From positions 310,001 through 374,000 of the forward strand of contig NZ_JABRWJ010000001.1 of the NCBI RefSeq assembly GCF_013266755.1: a stretch of DNA of 64,000 bases, read 5' to 3'. Source of the stretch: Pseudaquabacterium terrae (GTDB lineage Bacteria; Pseudomonadota; Gammaproteobacteria; Burkholderiales; Burkholderiaceae_C). Positions 33,680-41,429 of the stretch are shown here, piece after piece. The notes under the pieces were generated by a model, which was not told the origin of the DNA, ran no database searches, and saw only the letters and a program-made list of their open reading frames with translations. Both the position numbers and the translations under genes were made by a program. How positions within the stretch are numbered: the first letter of the stretch is position 1; every line of letters starts with the position of its first letter.

Positions 33680-35431
33680 TCAGGCCGACGCCAGTGCACG
33701 GCGCAGTGCCGCACGCAGCGCATCGCCGTCGGGCCGGCGCCAGCGTGCGCAGACATGCTGGTCCGGCCGCAGTAGCACGGCGGTGCCCGGTTGCAGGTCG
33801 TAGCGCTGCGCGATGCAGCCTTCGCTGTCGATGAAGGGTGCGTCGCTGCCGGCGGCGCCGATGGTCAGCAGCTTCAGGGGCGCGAGACCAACGGCCGCGG
33901 CGCGCAACTCAGTGGCGATGCGGGCGGTGTCCGGCCCGTCACCGAGCAGCAGCGTGAAACCATCGCCGAGCTGGCGCAGCAGCCAGCCCGGGTGGCCGTC
34001 GGGCCCGCGCAGCGGCGCATCGACCGCCGGCGCGCCCGGCACCATGCGGCCGGCGAAGACATCGCGATCGGGCGTGTTCAGCGCCGAGTCGCGCAGCGTC
34101 GCCGGCACCGACAAGCGCCCGCTGTTGACCAGCGTGCGCGCAAATCCATGCTCACGCGCCAGCTGCAGCACGGCATCGCGGAACACGCGGCTGATCTCGC
34201 TCTTCGGCGTGATGAAGTCGGTCGCGCGCGTCGAATTGAGGATGTTCTCGTCGGCGGCGAATTCACGCTCGGTGGCATAACTGTCCAACAGCGCGTCCGG
34301 GGCGCCCGACTGCAGCACCGCCGCCAGCTTCCACGCCAGGTTCTCCGCGTCCTGCACGCCCGAATTGGCGCCACGCGCGCCGAAGGGCGACACGCCATGC
34401 GCCGAGTCGCCGGCGAACAGCACGCGGCCATGGCGGAAGGCGTCCATGCGCAGGCACGAGAAGGTATAGACGCTGGCCCATTCGAGCGTGAACTCCGCCT
34501 CGCGCAGGGCCGGGTTCGCCGATGCCGCCAGCAGCGCCTTGACGCGCGGAATGATGTGCTCGGGCTTCTTCTCCTCGTCGGGATTGGCATCCCAGCCGAG
34601 CTGGAAATCGATGCGCCAGACGCCATCGGGCTGGCGATGCAGCAGCACGCTCTGGCCGGGATGGAAGGGCGGATCGAACCAGAACCAGCGCTCGGCCGGA
34701 AGACTGTCAGCCCCCACGCTTGCGGCTTCGCCGCGGCGCTGCCCCCCGAGGGGGCTCTCGGCCGCTTGGGAGCGGCCCGGCGCTGGCCTCGCCGCCGCCA
34801 TCCGCACATCGGCAATCAGGAAGCGATCCTTGAAGGTGCGGCCGTGGCTTTCCTGACCAATCAATTGCCGCACCGCGGAGCGTGAGCCGTCGCAGGCAAT
34901 CAGGTAGTCGGCTTCGATCGCGTAGTGGCCCTCAGGCGTCTCGACCGTCAGCCGCGCGTGGTCGGCGAATTGCTCGACCCCGGCGACCTTGTTCTTCCAG
35001 CGCAACTCGATCAGCGGCAATTCGGCCGCGCGCTCGGCGAGATAACCCTCGACGTAATACTGCTGCAGGTTGATGAAGGCCGGCCGCTCGTGGCCATGCT
35101 CGGGCAGCAGGTCGAATTCATAGACCTGCTGCTCGTGGAAGAAGACGCGGCCCAGGTTCCACGACACGCCTTTGTCGACCATGCGCTCGCCGACGCCGAG
35201 CCGGTCGAAGATCTCCAGCGTGCGCTTGGCGAAGCAGATCGCCCGCGAACCGGTCGACAGGCGGTCGTCGTTGTCCAGCAGCACCACGCGCTGGCCGCGC
35301 TGCGCGAGGTCGATCGCCAGACTCAGGCCCACCGGTCCGGCGCCGACGACGATGACCGGATGGCGCTTGGGCGCCGCGGCGTCCTGGTCCGCCGAGCGGC
35401 GGTAGGCGAAGGTGAGCTGCTGGTAGTCCAC
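33680..35431 (-). CDS. FAD-dependent aromatic monooxygenase (MhpA-like) with in-frame repeat insertion
   Basis: A 583-residue flavoprotein hydroxylase. FAD binding is shown by VVGAGPVGLSLAIDLAQRG, the DG motif by IACDGSRSAVRQ, and the GD motif by LFAGDSAHGVSPFGARG; a thioredoxin-like C-terminal domain follows. Operon context with hmgA/fahA suggests it forms homogentisate or a related hydroquinone from a hydroxyphenyl acid; MhpA-like enzymes hydroxylate 3-hydroxyphenylpropionate, so the substrate is open. Between VRM and LPAERW about 30 residues (Gly/Arg/Ala/Ser-rich) are encoded by a GC-rich repeat (34703-34798) that relatives lack; the frame is kept. Confidence 0.92.
   Translation of the reverse strand: MDYQQLTFAYRRSADQDAAAPKRHPVIVVGAGPVGLSLAIDLAQRGQRVVLLDNDDRLSTGSRAICFAKRTLEIFDRLGVGERMVDKGVSWNLGRVFFHEQQVYEFDLLPEHGHERPAFINLQQYYVEGYLAERAAELPLIELRWKNKVAGVEQFADHARLTVETPEGHYAIEADYLIACDGSRSAVRQLIGQESHGRTFKDRFLIADVRMAAARPAPGRSQAAESPLGGQRRGEAASVGADSLPAERWFWFDPPFHPGQSVLLHRQPDGVWRIDFQLGWDANPDEEKKPEHIIPRVKALLAASANPALREAEFTLEWASVYTFSCLRMDAFRHGRVLFAGDSAHGVSPFGARGANSGVQDAENLAWKLAAVLQSGAPDALLDSYATEREFAADENILNSTRATDFITPKSEISRVFRDAVLQLAREHGFARTLVNSGRLSVPATLRDSALNTPDRDVFAGRMVPGAPAVDAPLRGPDGHPGWLLRQLGDGFTLLLGDGPDTARIATELRAAAVGLAPLKLLTIGAAGSDAPFIDSEGCIAQRYDLQPGTAVLLRPDQHVCARWRRPDGDALRAALRRALASA
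34703..34798. repeat. GC-rich REP-like element inserted inside the monooxygenase gene
   Basis: This stretch of about 96 bases has the look of the intergenic repeats common in Burkholderiales: a TTGCGGCTTCGCCGC hairpin (near 34720-34735), a GCCCCCCGAGGGGGC near-palindrome (34741-34755) and a GGCCGCTTGGGAGCGGCC hairpin (34760-34777). It is a multiple of three long and has no stop codon in the gene's frame, so the coding sequence continues through it. Boundaries are set by where family similarity stops and restarts. Confidence 0.65.
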
Positions 35432-35443
35432 GGCCGGCCCCCG

Positions 35444-36397
35444 TCAGGCTTCCAGCGCTTTCCACATCGCCACGTCGCGCTCGGCGGTCCAGATGCGCGG
35501 GTCGGCATACTGCGTCGCTTCGTCGTAGCAGCGGGTGACGTCGAAGGGCAGGCAGTGGTCGAAGATCACCCAGTGCCCGTACTTCGGCTTCAGGGCCGCG
35601 TACGTGTCGCGATAGACGGCATTCAGGTCCTTGCCGGCGGCGACGCCCGCCTGCACGCTGGCGTACATGTCGGCGACGAAGGCGCGCGTGCCGGCCAGGC
35701 CCTGCGCCACCGCATCCGGCGTCGTCAGCGCGGCGCCGCGGCCCGGCACCAGCGCACGCGGCTGCAGCGCGGCGATGTTGTCCAGCGTCTGCGGCCAGTC
35801 CTTGAAATACGCGTCGCCGGCATACGGCGTGGCGTCGAACTCGACCAGGTCGCCGGAGAACAGGATCTTCTGCTCGGGCAGCCAGGCGACGGTGTCGCCC
35901 TTGGTGTGGCCGCGGCCGAGCTGGATCAGCTGCACTTCCAGCTTGCCCAGCCAGATCGACATCCGCCCCTCGAAGGTGATGGTCGGCCAGGTCAGGCCCG
36001 GCGGCACCGACTCGACGTTGCGAAACAGGCGCGGGAAGCGGCCGATCTCGCTCGCCTTGTCCTGCTCGCCGCGCTCGACGATCAGGTCGAAGGTGTCGCG
36101 GCTGGCGATGATGTGCTGCGGCGCATAACCCGAGGCGCCGAGCACGCGCACCGCGTGGTAGTGGCTCAGCACCACATATTTGATGGGCTTGTCGGTGACC
36201 TCGCGGATGCGGCGCACGACGTCCTGCGCCATCACCGGCGTGGCCTGCGTGTCGATCACCATCACCGCGTCGTCGCCGACGATGACCCCGGTGTTCGGGT
36301 CGCCTTCCGCCGTGTAGGCATAGGCGTTGTCGGACAACTTGGTGAAGCTGACTTGCTTCTCTTCCAGGTCGGCTTGGCTGGCGAATGCTTTGCTCAT
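35444..36397 (-). CDS. MBL-fold hydrolase with altered metal motif
   Basis: A 317-residue protein of the metallo-beta-lactamase superfamily (glyoxalase II/SoxH-like: TGVIVGDDAVMVIDTQATP, GHTKGDTVAW, LFSGDLVEFD). The normal HxHxDH site is replaced by SHYHAVRVLG, losing Asp and the third His, and the later GHG becomes GRG. No signal peptide is seen. It is the first gene of the homogentisate-type operon, 13 bases before the FAD monooxygenase start region. It may hydrolyse a lactone or ester intermediate or use a different metal site; this is inference. Confidence 0.88.
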   Translation of the reverse strand: MSKAFASQADLEEKQVSFTKLSDNAYAYTAEGDPNTGVIVGDDAVMVIDTQATPVMAQDVVRRIREVTDKPIKYVVLSHYHAVRVLGASGYAPQHIIASRDTFDLIVERGEQDKASEIGRFPRLFRNVESVPPGLTWPTITFEGRMSIWLGKLEVQLIQLGRGHTKGDTVAWLPEQKILFSGDLVEFDATPYAGDAYFKDWPQTLDNIAALQPRALVPGRGAALTTPDAVAQGLAGTRAFVADMYASVQAGVAAGKDLNAVYRDTYAALKPKYGHWVIFDHCLPFDVTRCYDEATQYADPRIWTAERDVAMWKALEA

Positions 36398-36485
36398 GAC
36401 GAACGCGTTTGGTAATGTGAAAGTGTGTTGATCTTAGTCAACAAGTTCGATAATGTCGAACTCATTTTGTTAAGTAGAAGTACGC
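36398..36485. promoter_or_regulatory. divergent operator/promoter between iclR-type regulator and catabolic operon
   Basis: This 88-base spacer is strikingly AT-richer than its surroundings. It contains two perfect palindromes: GTTGA-N6-TCAAC at 36427-36442 and GTTCGA-N5-TCGAAC at 36445-36461, three bases apart. IclR regulators bind such short palindromes in divergent promoters, so these are good operator candidates controlling the operon on the left and the regulator itself. Confidence 0.7.
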
Positions 36486-37286
36486 ATGGCTGAAAACGGT
36501 GACGACGACACCCCGGAGGGGGCCCGCGAATCACGCGGCATCCAGAGCATCGAAGTCGGCGGCCGGCTGCTGCTGGCGCTGGTGCACGCAGGGCGGCCCA
36601 TGCCGCTGAAGGACCTGGCGCGCGAGGCCGACATGACGCCGGCGAAGGCGCACCCGTACCTCGTGAGCTTCGGCAAGTTGAAGCTGATCGAGCAGGACCC
36701 GGCGAGCGGCCGTTACGGCCTGGGCGCGCTGGCGCTGCAGCTGGGCCTGATAGGGCTGCAGCAAAGCGATCCGGTGCGGCTGGCATCGGCCGAATTGCCG
36801 GCGCTGGCGCTGGCGGTCGGCCAGACGGTGGGCATCGCGATCTGGGGCAACCGCGGGCCCACCTTCGTGCGGCTGGAAGAAGGGCCGACCGCCGTGCACG
36901 TGAACATGCGCCACGGCACGGTGGTGTCGGTGCGCGGCACCGCGTCGGGCCGGCTCTTCGCCGCGTTCATGCCGCGCGACGAGGTGCTGGCCACGCTGCG
37001 CGCCGAGGCCGGCAAGGCCGTGCGCATCGAGCCGGCCTTCGAGGCCGAGCTCGCAGGCGTGCGCGAGCAGCGCTTCTCGAGCATCGTCGACGGCACGGTG
37101 CGCGGCATCACCGCACTGGCCGCGCCGGTGTTCGACGGTTTCGGGGAGATGGTGATTGCGCTGACGGCGATCGGACCGAGCGCGATCCTGGATCCGTCGC
37201 GCGACGGTGCGGCGGCACAGGCCTTGATCGGCTGCGCGGAGGGACTGTCGCGGCGCATGGGCGCGCGTCCGGCCGCGCCCACCTGA
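36486..37286 (+). CDS. IclR-family transcriptional regulator
   Basis: A 266-residue regulator. Residues about 20-80 form the winged helix-turn-helix (MPLKDLAREADMTPAKAHPYL), and the C-terminal domain has the GAF-like effector pocket (VGIAIWGNRGPTFVRLEEG; GRLFAAFMP; GITALAAPVFDGFGEMV). It is transcribed away from the MBL/monooxygenase/hmgA/fahA operon and almost certainly controls it in response to an aromatic intermediate. Family and role are firm; ligand is unknown. Confidence 0.94.
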   Translation: MAENGDDDTPEGARESRGIQSIEVGGRLLLALVHAGRPMPLKDLAREADMTPAKAHPYLVSFGKLKLIEQDPASGRYGLGALALQLGLIGLQQSDPVRLASAELPALALAVGQTVGIAIWGNRGPTFVRLEEGPTAVHVNMRHGTVVSVRGTASGRLFAAFMPRDEVLATLRAEAGKAVRIEPAFEAELAGVREQRFSSIVDGTVRGITALAAPVFDGFGEMVIALTAIGPSAILDPSRDGAAAQALIGCAEGLSRRMGARPAAPT

Positions 37287-37296
37287 CCGCGGTCGC

Positions 37297-38814
37297 TCAC
37301 TGCATCTCGTGCACGGTGTAGGTGGCGCAGTGCACGTTGCCGCCGGCACCTTCTTCGTTGTTCTGCACGTGCATGTCGACGAACAGGCTGATGAAGCCCT
37401 GCGCCTTCAAGCGATCGGCAACCATCCTGTCGACGGCATTGCGCGGGCCGAACCGCTCGTGCTGATCAGCCGCGGCCAGCGTCAAGCCGCTGCAGGCATG
37501 GATGGCGATGGGCGGCGGGCCCTCGGACGCACCCATCTCCAGGGGCTTGCCGATGTAGATGCAGTTGACGGCATTGCCATTGACGGTCGTCAGGCGCCCC
37601 TTCGGACCGCGCTTGAACCAGACCGGCAGGTGAACGATGGTCTGGCCGGCGGTGTCTTTCAACAGCGCAGCGATCGCCGTCAGTTTGGCCTGCGCCGTGG
37701 TGTTCAATGCGTCGTCGGGCAACGACCCCGGCGCCGCGCCACAGGCTTCCTTGAAGGCATCGGGACTGGCCACGAACGCCACGCCCTTCTTCGGAAAGCT
37801 CACGATCTCGTCGACGTGGCCGACGCAAAGCCAGCCGGTGTCGAGCAAGATCGCGTCGATGCTGCCGGCGAGCTGGCTCGCGAGGGCGCCAAGCACGCCG
37901 GTGCGGTTCCGTCCGTGGCCGCAGGTGCCGCTGACGAGAAACGACTGGCCGCGCCCTTCGCAGGTCAGGAAATTGCCGCCGAAGCCCAGGCTTTCCTGCG
38001 TGTCGCCCGGTGGCAGCCGCGACAGCAGGGCACCTGGCGGCGAGTCGCCGACCCACGAGCCGCCGATGTACTTGCTCGTTCCCAGGCTGACGAGCGCCTT
38101 CCTGCCGCACAGGTTGATCCAGTAGTCGCGTGCGAAGGTCGAATTGCCCTTGCCGTCAGGCAGCGGGATGCACCGCGCCTTGCACCCGGTCTGTGCCAGT
38201 GCGAATTCGACCGCCGCCCTGAGGTCCTGGAGCGATTGCTGCAGGTAGATCGCCAGCAGTGGCCAGTAGCCGGCCGCGACCGCCGTCGGGCAGGACTCGA
38301 CCACACTCGGCAGCACGTCCAGGCGCAGCGGTTCGCCGCCCCGCTCGATGCTGCCCACGCGCAGGCAACAAGGCAGATCCGCGTCCTGGGACGCGGCCTT
38401 CAGCGTGAACACCGTCGTCGTTGCGGGCACCATCGGCTCGCCTTGGCAGCTGGCCTCGGCGACCGCCGTGTCGCCCTCCAGCAGCACGAGCACTCCCTTG
38501 CCGAAGACACCGCCGCCCATCAGGAGCTCGAAGGGCGTGCCTTCCCGCGCCGGCCCCGTGACGTTGTCCTTTCCCCTGCGCAACTCGAACGCGCCCTGCG
38601 CGCCGACGTGCGCCGCGATGAGTTCCGCGAGCTCGCCTTCGGCGATCACGCGCACATCGCGGGTGAAGCGGACGGTGCATGCCTTCTCCGCCGCCGCCCA
38701 CGCGAGGGCGCTGCCGTGCGCGGACTTGGCCATCCGGGGCAGCGTGACCCAACGACAGATCAGCTGCTGCGGCCGGCCTTCGGCCACCAGCCAGACTTCC
38801 CTCAGCTCGTACAC
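37297..38814 (-). CDS. protein-arginine deiminase (PAD)-like protein, candidate T6SS cargo
   Basis: A 505-residue protein read from GTG 38814. Its C-terminal half matches the catalytic domain of protein-arginine deiminases: TGWLCVGHVDEIVSFP (His333, Asp335) parallels the GHVDEFLSF of animal PADs, GGNVHCATY places Cys496, and FARDYWINL (Asp230) gives the remaining acid; FGGNFLTCE and GVAFVASPDAF also fit. Spacing D-H of 103 and D-C of 161 residues is close to PAD4. The first 200 residues may correspond to PAD Ig-like domains or a secretion region. PADs convert peptidyl arginine to citrulline, normally calcium-dependent. It is the last gene of a unit with a DUF4123 adaptor, so delivery by a type VI system is inferred. 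No signal peptide. Confidence 0.83.
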   Translation of the reverse strand: MYELREVWLVAEGRPQQLICRWVTLPRMAKSAHGSALAWAAAEKACTVRFTRDVRVIAEGELAELIAAHVGAQGAFELRRGKDNVTGPAREGTPFELLMGGGVFGKGVLVLLEGDTAVAEASCQGEPMVPATTTVFTLKAASQDADLPCCLRVGSIERGGEPLRLDVLPSVVESCPTAVAAGYWPLLAIYLQQSLQDLRAAVEFALAQTGCKARCIPLPDGKGNSTFARDYWINLCGRKALVSLGTSKYIGGSWVGDSPPGALLSRLPPGDTQESLGFGGNFLTCEGRGQSFLVSGTCGHGRNRTGVLGALASQLAGSIDAILLDTGWLCVGHVDEIVSFPKKGVAFVASPDAFKEACGAAPGSLPDDALNTTAQAKLTAIAALLKDTAGQTIVHLPVWFKRGPKGRLTTVNGNAVNCIYIGKPLEMGASEGPPPIAIHACSGLTLAAADQHERFGPRNAVDRMVADRLKAQGFISLFVDMHVQNNEEGAGGNVHCATYTVHEMQ

Positions 38815-38817
38815 GGT

Positions 38818-39054
38818 TCAGTCCGCCTCGGCGCCGAGCAGCAGATGCTCGGCCAGCGCCAGCACATCCGGCACGTAGCGCGTGCCGCGGCTGGCGGCCA
38901 ACCGCATCGCCTCGCGCACGACACGTTCAAAGGGTTCCGCCGGTGCACTCACGGCGCCATGGCGCTCGATCAGCATCGCCTGCAGGCGGGCCCGCACCGG
39001 CGCCTGGACCGACTGCTCCAGCGCATCGAGCTGAGCGCGCCGGATGATCAGCAC
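38818..39054 (-). CDS. small protein of the DUF4123 module, 78 aa
   Basis: A 78-residue helical protein starting at GTG 39054 (VLIIRRAQLDALEQSVQ), overlapping the DUF4123 gene by seven bases and ending three bases before the PAD-like gene. Small proteins of this kind with a C-terminal YVPDVLALAEHLLLGAE pattern often sit between DUF4123 adaptors and effectors. It could be a chaperone, an adaptor extension or an immunity protein. Confidence 0.75.
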   Translation of the reverse strand: MLIIRRAQLDALEQSVQAPVRARLQAMLIERHGAVSAPAEPFERVVREAMRLAASRGTRYVPDVLALAEHLLLGAEAD

Positions 39055-39623
39055 GGCAGGGCTTCCCGGTTCGCCGCATGCGGTCCCACCACATCCGAAC
39101 GGCGCAAGTGCTGCACGCCACAGGGGTTCGCAGACTCCAGCACATAGCTGTGCACCGGCCCGAACACGCTGCACGCCTCCGCGGCCGTGCAGGTCGGCAG
39201 GTAGGCACCGAGCACGCGCGGATCGTAGAAGCGGAACATCAGCAGGCGGCCGTCCTCGTCGCGCACGCGCAGCAGCGTGCGCAGGTGCTTGCGCAACTGC
39301 TGCAGCGTGACGTCCGGCGGCGCGACCGTCAGCACGCCCCAGCTGCGGCCCCAGCCGTGCTGCAGGAACTCCCGCGTGAAGCGCACATCGGGCGCCAGGT
39401 GAACCAGGTGCGGTGCCGCCGCCCGCAGCGACGGCGACAGTGCGCCGGCGAACAAGCAGCAGCGCTCCAGGCCGGTGGCGTCGATCAGGCCGATGATGCG
39501 CGGATCGCGCGCGGCGTCGATCACCGCATGCACCTGCGGCGCGTCGAGGCGATCACCCTGCGGCCACAGGCGCGCGACCAGCGCATCGACCTGCGCGGCG
39601 GTCAGGGTCGCCGGGGAAGTCAT
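39048..39623 (-). CDS. DUF4123 type VI secretion adaptor
   Basis: A 191-residue protein with the DUF4123 (Tap/TEC) fold: VHAVIDAARDPRIIGLID, CCLFAGALSPSLRAAAPHLV, HGWGRSWGVLTVAPP, LQQLRKHLRTLLRVRDEDG and the hallmark MFRFYDPRVLGAYLP. Known members load effectors onto VgrG spikes. ATG 39623 overlaps the upstream gene's stop as ATGA. No vgrG or PAAR gene is in the window, so the matching spike must be elsewhere. Confidence 0.9.
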   Translation of the reverse strand: MTSPATLTAAQVDALVARLWPQGDRLDAPQVHAVIDAARDPRIIGLIDATGLERCCLFAGALSPSLRAAAPHLVHLAPDVRFTREFLQHGWGRSWGVLTVAPPDVTLQQLRKHLRTLLRVRDEDGRLLMFRFYDPRVLGAYLPTCTAAEACSVFGPVHSYVLESANPCGVQHLRRSDVVGPHAANREALPC

Positions 39624-40162
39624 GCGGGCTCCAGCGCGACCGCTCGCCGCCGTTCGCACTCCTCGCAGAACGGCGTGCCAAGCGCGGCCGCCCGCCGCAA
39701 CACGGCGGCCTGGCGATCCGCGTCGACAGCCACCGGCAGCGCCGGCGCGGCCGACGGCGTGGGCGCCGGCTCAGCCGCCGCAGAACGCGCCGAGCGGAGC
39801 ATCGACGGCGTTACCACCAAGGACGACACCCACGCGCGCTCGGCGCGCTGATCGTCGACCAAGCGCCGGCGCCTCAGCTCGACCAGGCGCAGCCGGCCGC
39901 GTTGCAGCAGGCGGGCGACGGCGGCATGCACCTGCGGCTCAGGCAGCCGGCCCGGTCCGCCATCGGCCGCCTCGGCCAGCGCACGCAGCCGCCGCGCGTC
40001 GCAGCGCAGCAGCCAGCGCGGCGCCGCCGACCAGGGCGACGACACACCCTCGGACCACTCGAAACGGTCGAAGCCGTCCGGCACGGGCAGCGCGACGGCT
40101 GCCCAGGCGGGCCGCAGCTCGAACTCGCGGCCGCAGTCATCGAAGCGCACGCTCAGCACCAT
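39620..40162 (-). CDS. uncharacterised protein of the DUF4123 module, 180 aa
   Basis: I do not recognise a domain. The 180-residue product opens MVLSVRFDDCGREFELRP, has a basic helical middle (LLQRGRLRLVELRRRRLVD), an Ala/Pro/Ser-rich linker, and a C-terminal LGTPFCEECERRRA with a CxxC pair that could bind zinc. Its stop overlaps the DUF4123 start, so it is the first gene of a four-gene coupled unit. Spike-associated or immunity roles are possible; nothing in the sequence decides. Confidence 0.7.
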   Translation of the reverse strand: MVLSVRFDDCGREFELRPAWAAVALPVPDGFDRFEWSEGVSSPWSAAPRWLLRCDARRLRALAEAADGGPGRLPEPQVHAAVARLLQRGRLRLVELRRRRLVDDQRAERAWVSSLVVTPSMLRSARSAAAEPAPTPSAAPALPVAVDADRQAAVLRRAAALGTPFCEECERRRAVALEPA

Positions 40163-40272
40163 CGCTCCCCCTTCGAGCGTCCGGCGCCAAGCGCGCGGCC
40201 TCGTTGCGGGGAACTTTAGGCGCGGCAGCGGCCGCGCTCAATATGAACTATGTCGCTGCGCGGCGGCACGGC

Positions 40273-41289
40273 TCAGCCGTTGCGGAAGATGAAGCTGTAG
40301 GCGTTCAACGCCGGCACGCCGCCCAGGTGCGCATACAGCACCTTCGAGCCGGCCGGGAATTCGCCGCGCCGCACCTTGTCGATCATCCCGTGCATCGACT
40401 TGCCCTCGTAGACCGGGTCGGTCAGCATGCCTTCCTGGCGCGCGCACAGGCGAATCGCCTCCAGCGTGTCCTCGCTCGGCAGGCCGTAGGCCGGTGCGGC
40501 GTAGCGCGTGTCGAGCACGACGTCCTCGGCGCGGATCTCGCGCCCCAGCTCTACCAGCTTGGCGGTCGACTGCGCGATGCGCAGGATCTGCGCGTGCGTC
40601 TGTTCGGGCGTGCCCGAGGCGTCGATGCCTATCACCCGATCGGCGCGGCCATCGGCGGCGAAACCGACGACCATGCCGGCCTGCGTGCTGCCGGTGACCG
40701 AGCAGACGACGATGTAGTCGAACTTGAAGCCGAGCGCCGCCTCTTGCGCCCGCACTTCCTCGGCGAAGCCGACGTAGCCGAGGCCGCCGAGCGGATGCTC
40801 CGAGCAGCCGGCCGGGATCGGGAACGGCTTGCCGCCGGCGCGGCGCACATCGGCCAGCGCCTCTTCCCAGCTCGGCCGGATACCGATGTCGAAGCCAGCC
40901 GGGTCGAGCCGCACGTCGGCGCCGAGGATGCGCGACATCTGGATGTTGCCGACGCGGTCGCACACCGCATCGTTGTGCTCGACCCAGTGCTCCTGCACCA
41001 GCACGCACTTCAGCCCCAGGTGCGCGGCCACCGCCGCGACCTGCCGCGTCTGGTTCGATTGCACGCCGCCGATCGACACCAGCGTGTCGCAGCCCTCGGC
41101 CAGCGCCTGCGGAATCAGGTACTCGAGCTTGCGCGTCTTGTTGCCGCCGAACGCCAGGCCGCTGTTGCAGTCCTCGCGCTTGGCGTACAGCTCGACCTCG
41201 CCGCCCAGGTGCGCGGACAGGCGCTTCAGCGGCTGGATCGGGCTCGGGCCGAAGGTCAGCGAATGGCGGGGGAAACGTTCGAGGTTCAT
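40273..41289 (-). CDS. acdS: 1-aminocyclopropane-1-carboxylate deaminase
   Basis: A 338-residue PLP enzyme splitting ACC to 2-oxobutyrate and ammonia. [20 protein letters not shown] is the AcdS start, and [13 protein letters not shown] holds the PLP lysine. The two residues that separate true ACC deaminases from D-cysteine desulfhydrases are both of AcdS type: Glu295 (PVYEGKSM) and Leu322 (YAHLGGVP). A GGAAGGAGG-like site lies upstream of 41289. Divergent from the Lrp-type regulator. It can lower plant ethylene precursors, so plant association is plausible. Confidence 0.96.
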   Translation of the reverse strand: MNLERFPRHSLTFGPSPIQPLKRLSAHLGGEVELYAKREDCNSGLAFGGNKTRKLEYLIPQALAEGCDTLVSIGGVQSNQTRQVAAVAAHLGLKCVLVQEHWVEHNDAVCDRVGNIQMSRILGADVRLDPAGFDIGIRPSWEEALADVRRAGGKPFPIPAGCSEHPLGGLGYVGFAEEVRAQEAALGFKFDYIVVCSVTGSTQAGMVVGFAADGRADRVIGIDASGTPEQTHAQILRIAQSTAKLVELGREIRAEDVVLDTRYAAPAYGLPSEDTLEAIRLCARQEGMLTDPVYEGKSMHGMIDKVRRGEFPAGSKVLYAHLGGVPALNAYSFIFRNG

Positions 41290-41429
41290 CGCGGGGCTCG
41301 CATCGGGAAGGAGGTGATGCGATGCTAGGCAGGCGGGCGGTTCACAGGGTTGCAAAATCAGGCGCCTGCAGGCAGGCTTCGTTAACCTGTTTCGCCATTC
41401 ACAGCCACCCGCATTGCACACGATCACCG
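41290..41429. promoter_or_regulatory. acdS/acdR divergent promoter region
   Basis: The 140 bases between the divergent genes hold a 10-base palindrome GCCTGCAGGC (41364-41373), an adjacent TTGCAAAATCA motif (from 41350) and a GTTAAC site (41381-41386). These are candidate binding places for the Lrp-type regulator encoded on the right. Confidence 0.5.

Noticed and set aside
33680-35431. Possible pseudogenisation of the FAD monooxygenase by the repeat
   Set aside because: The insertion is a multiple of three, contains no stop in frame, and FAD, DG and GD motifs on both sides are intact, so the gene is read as functional.
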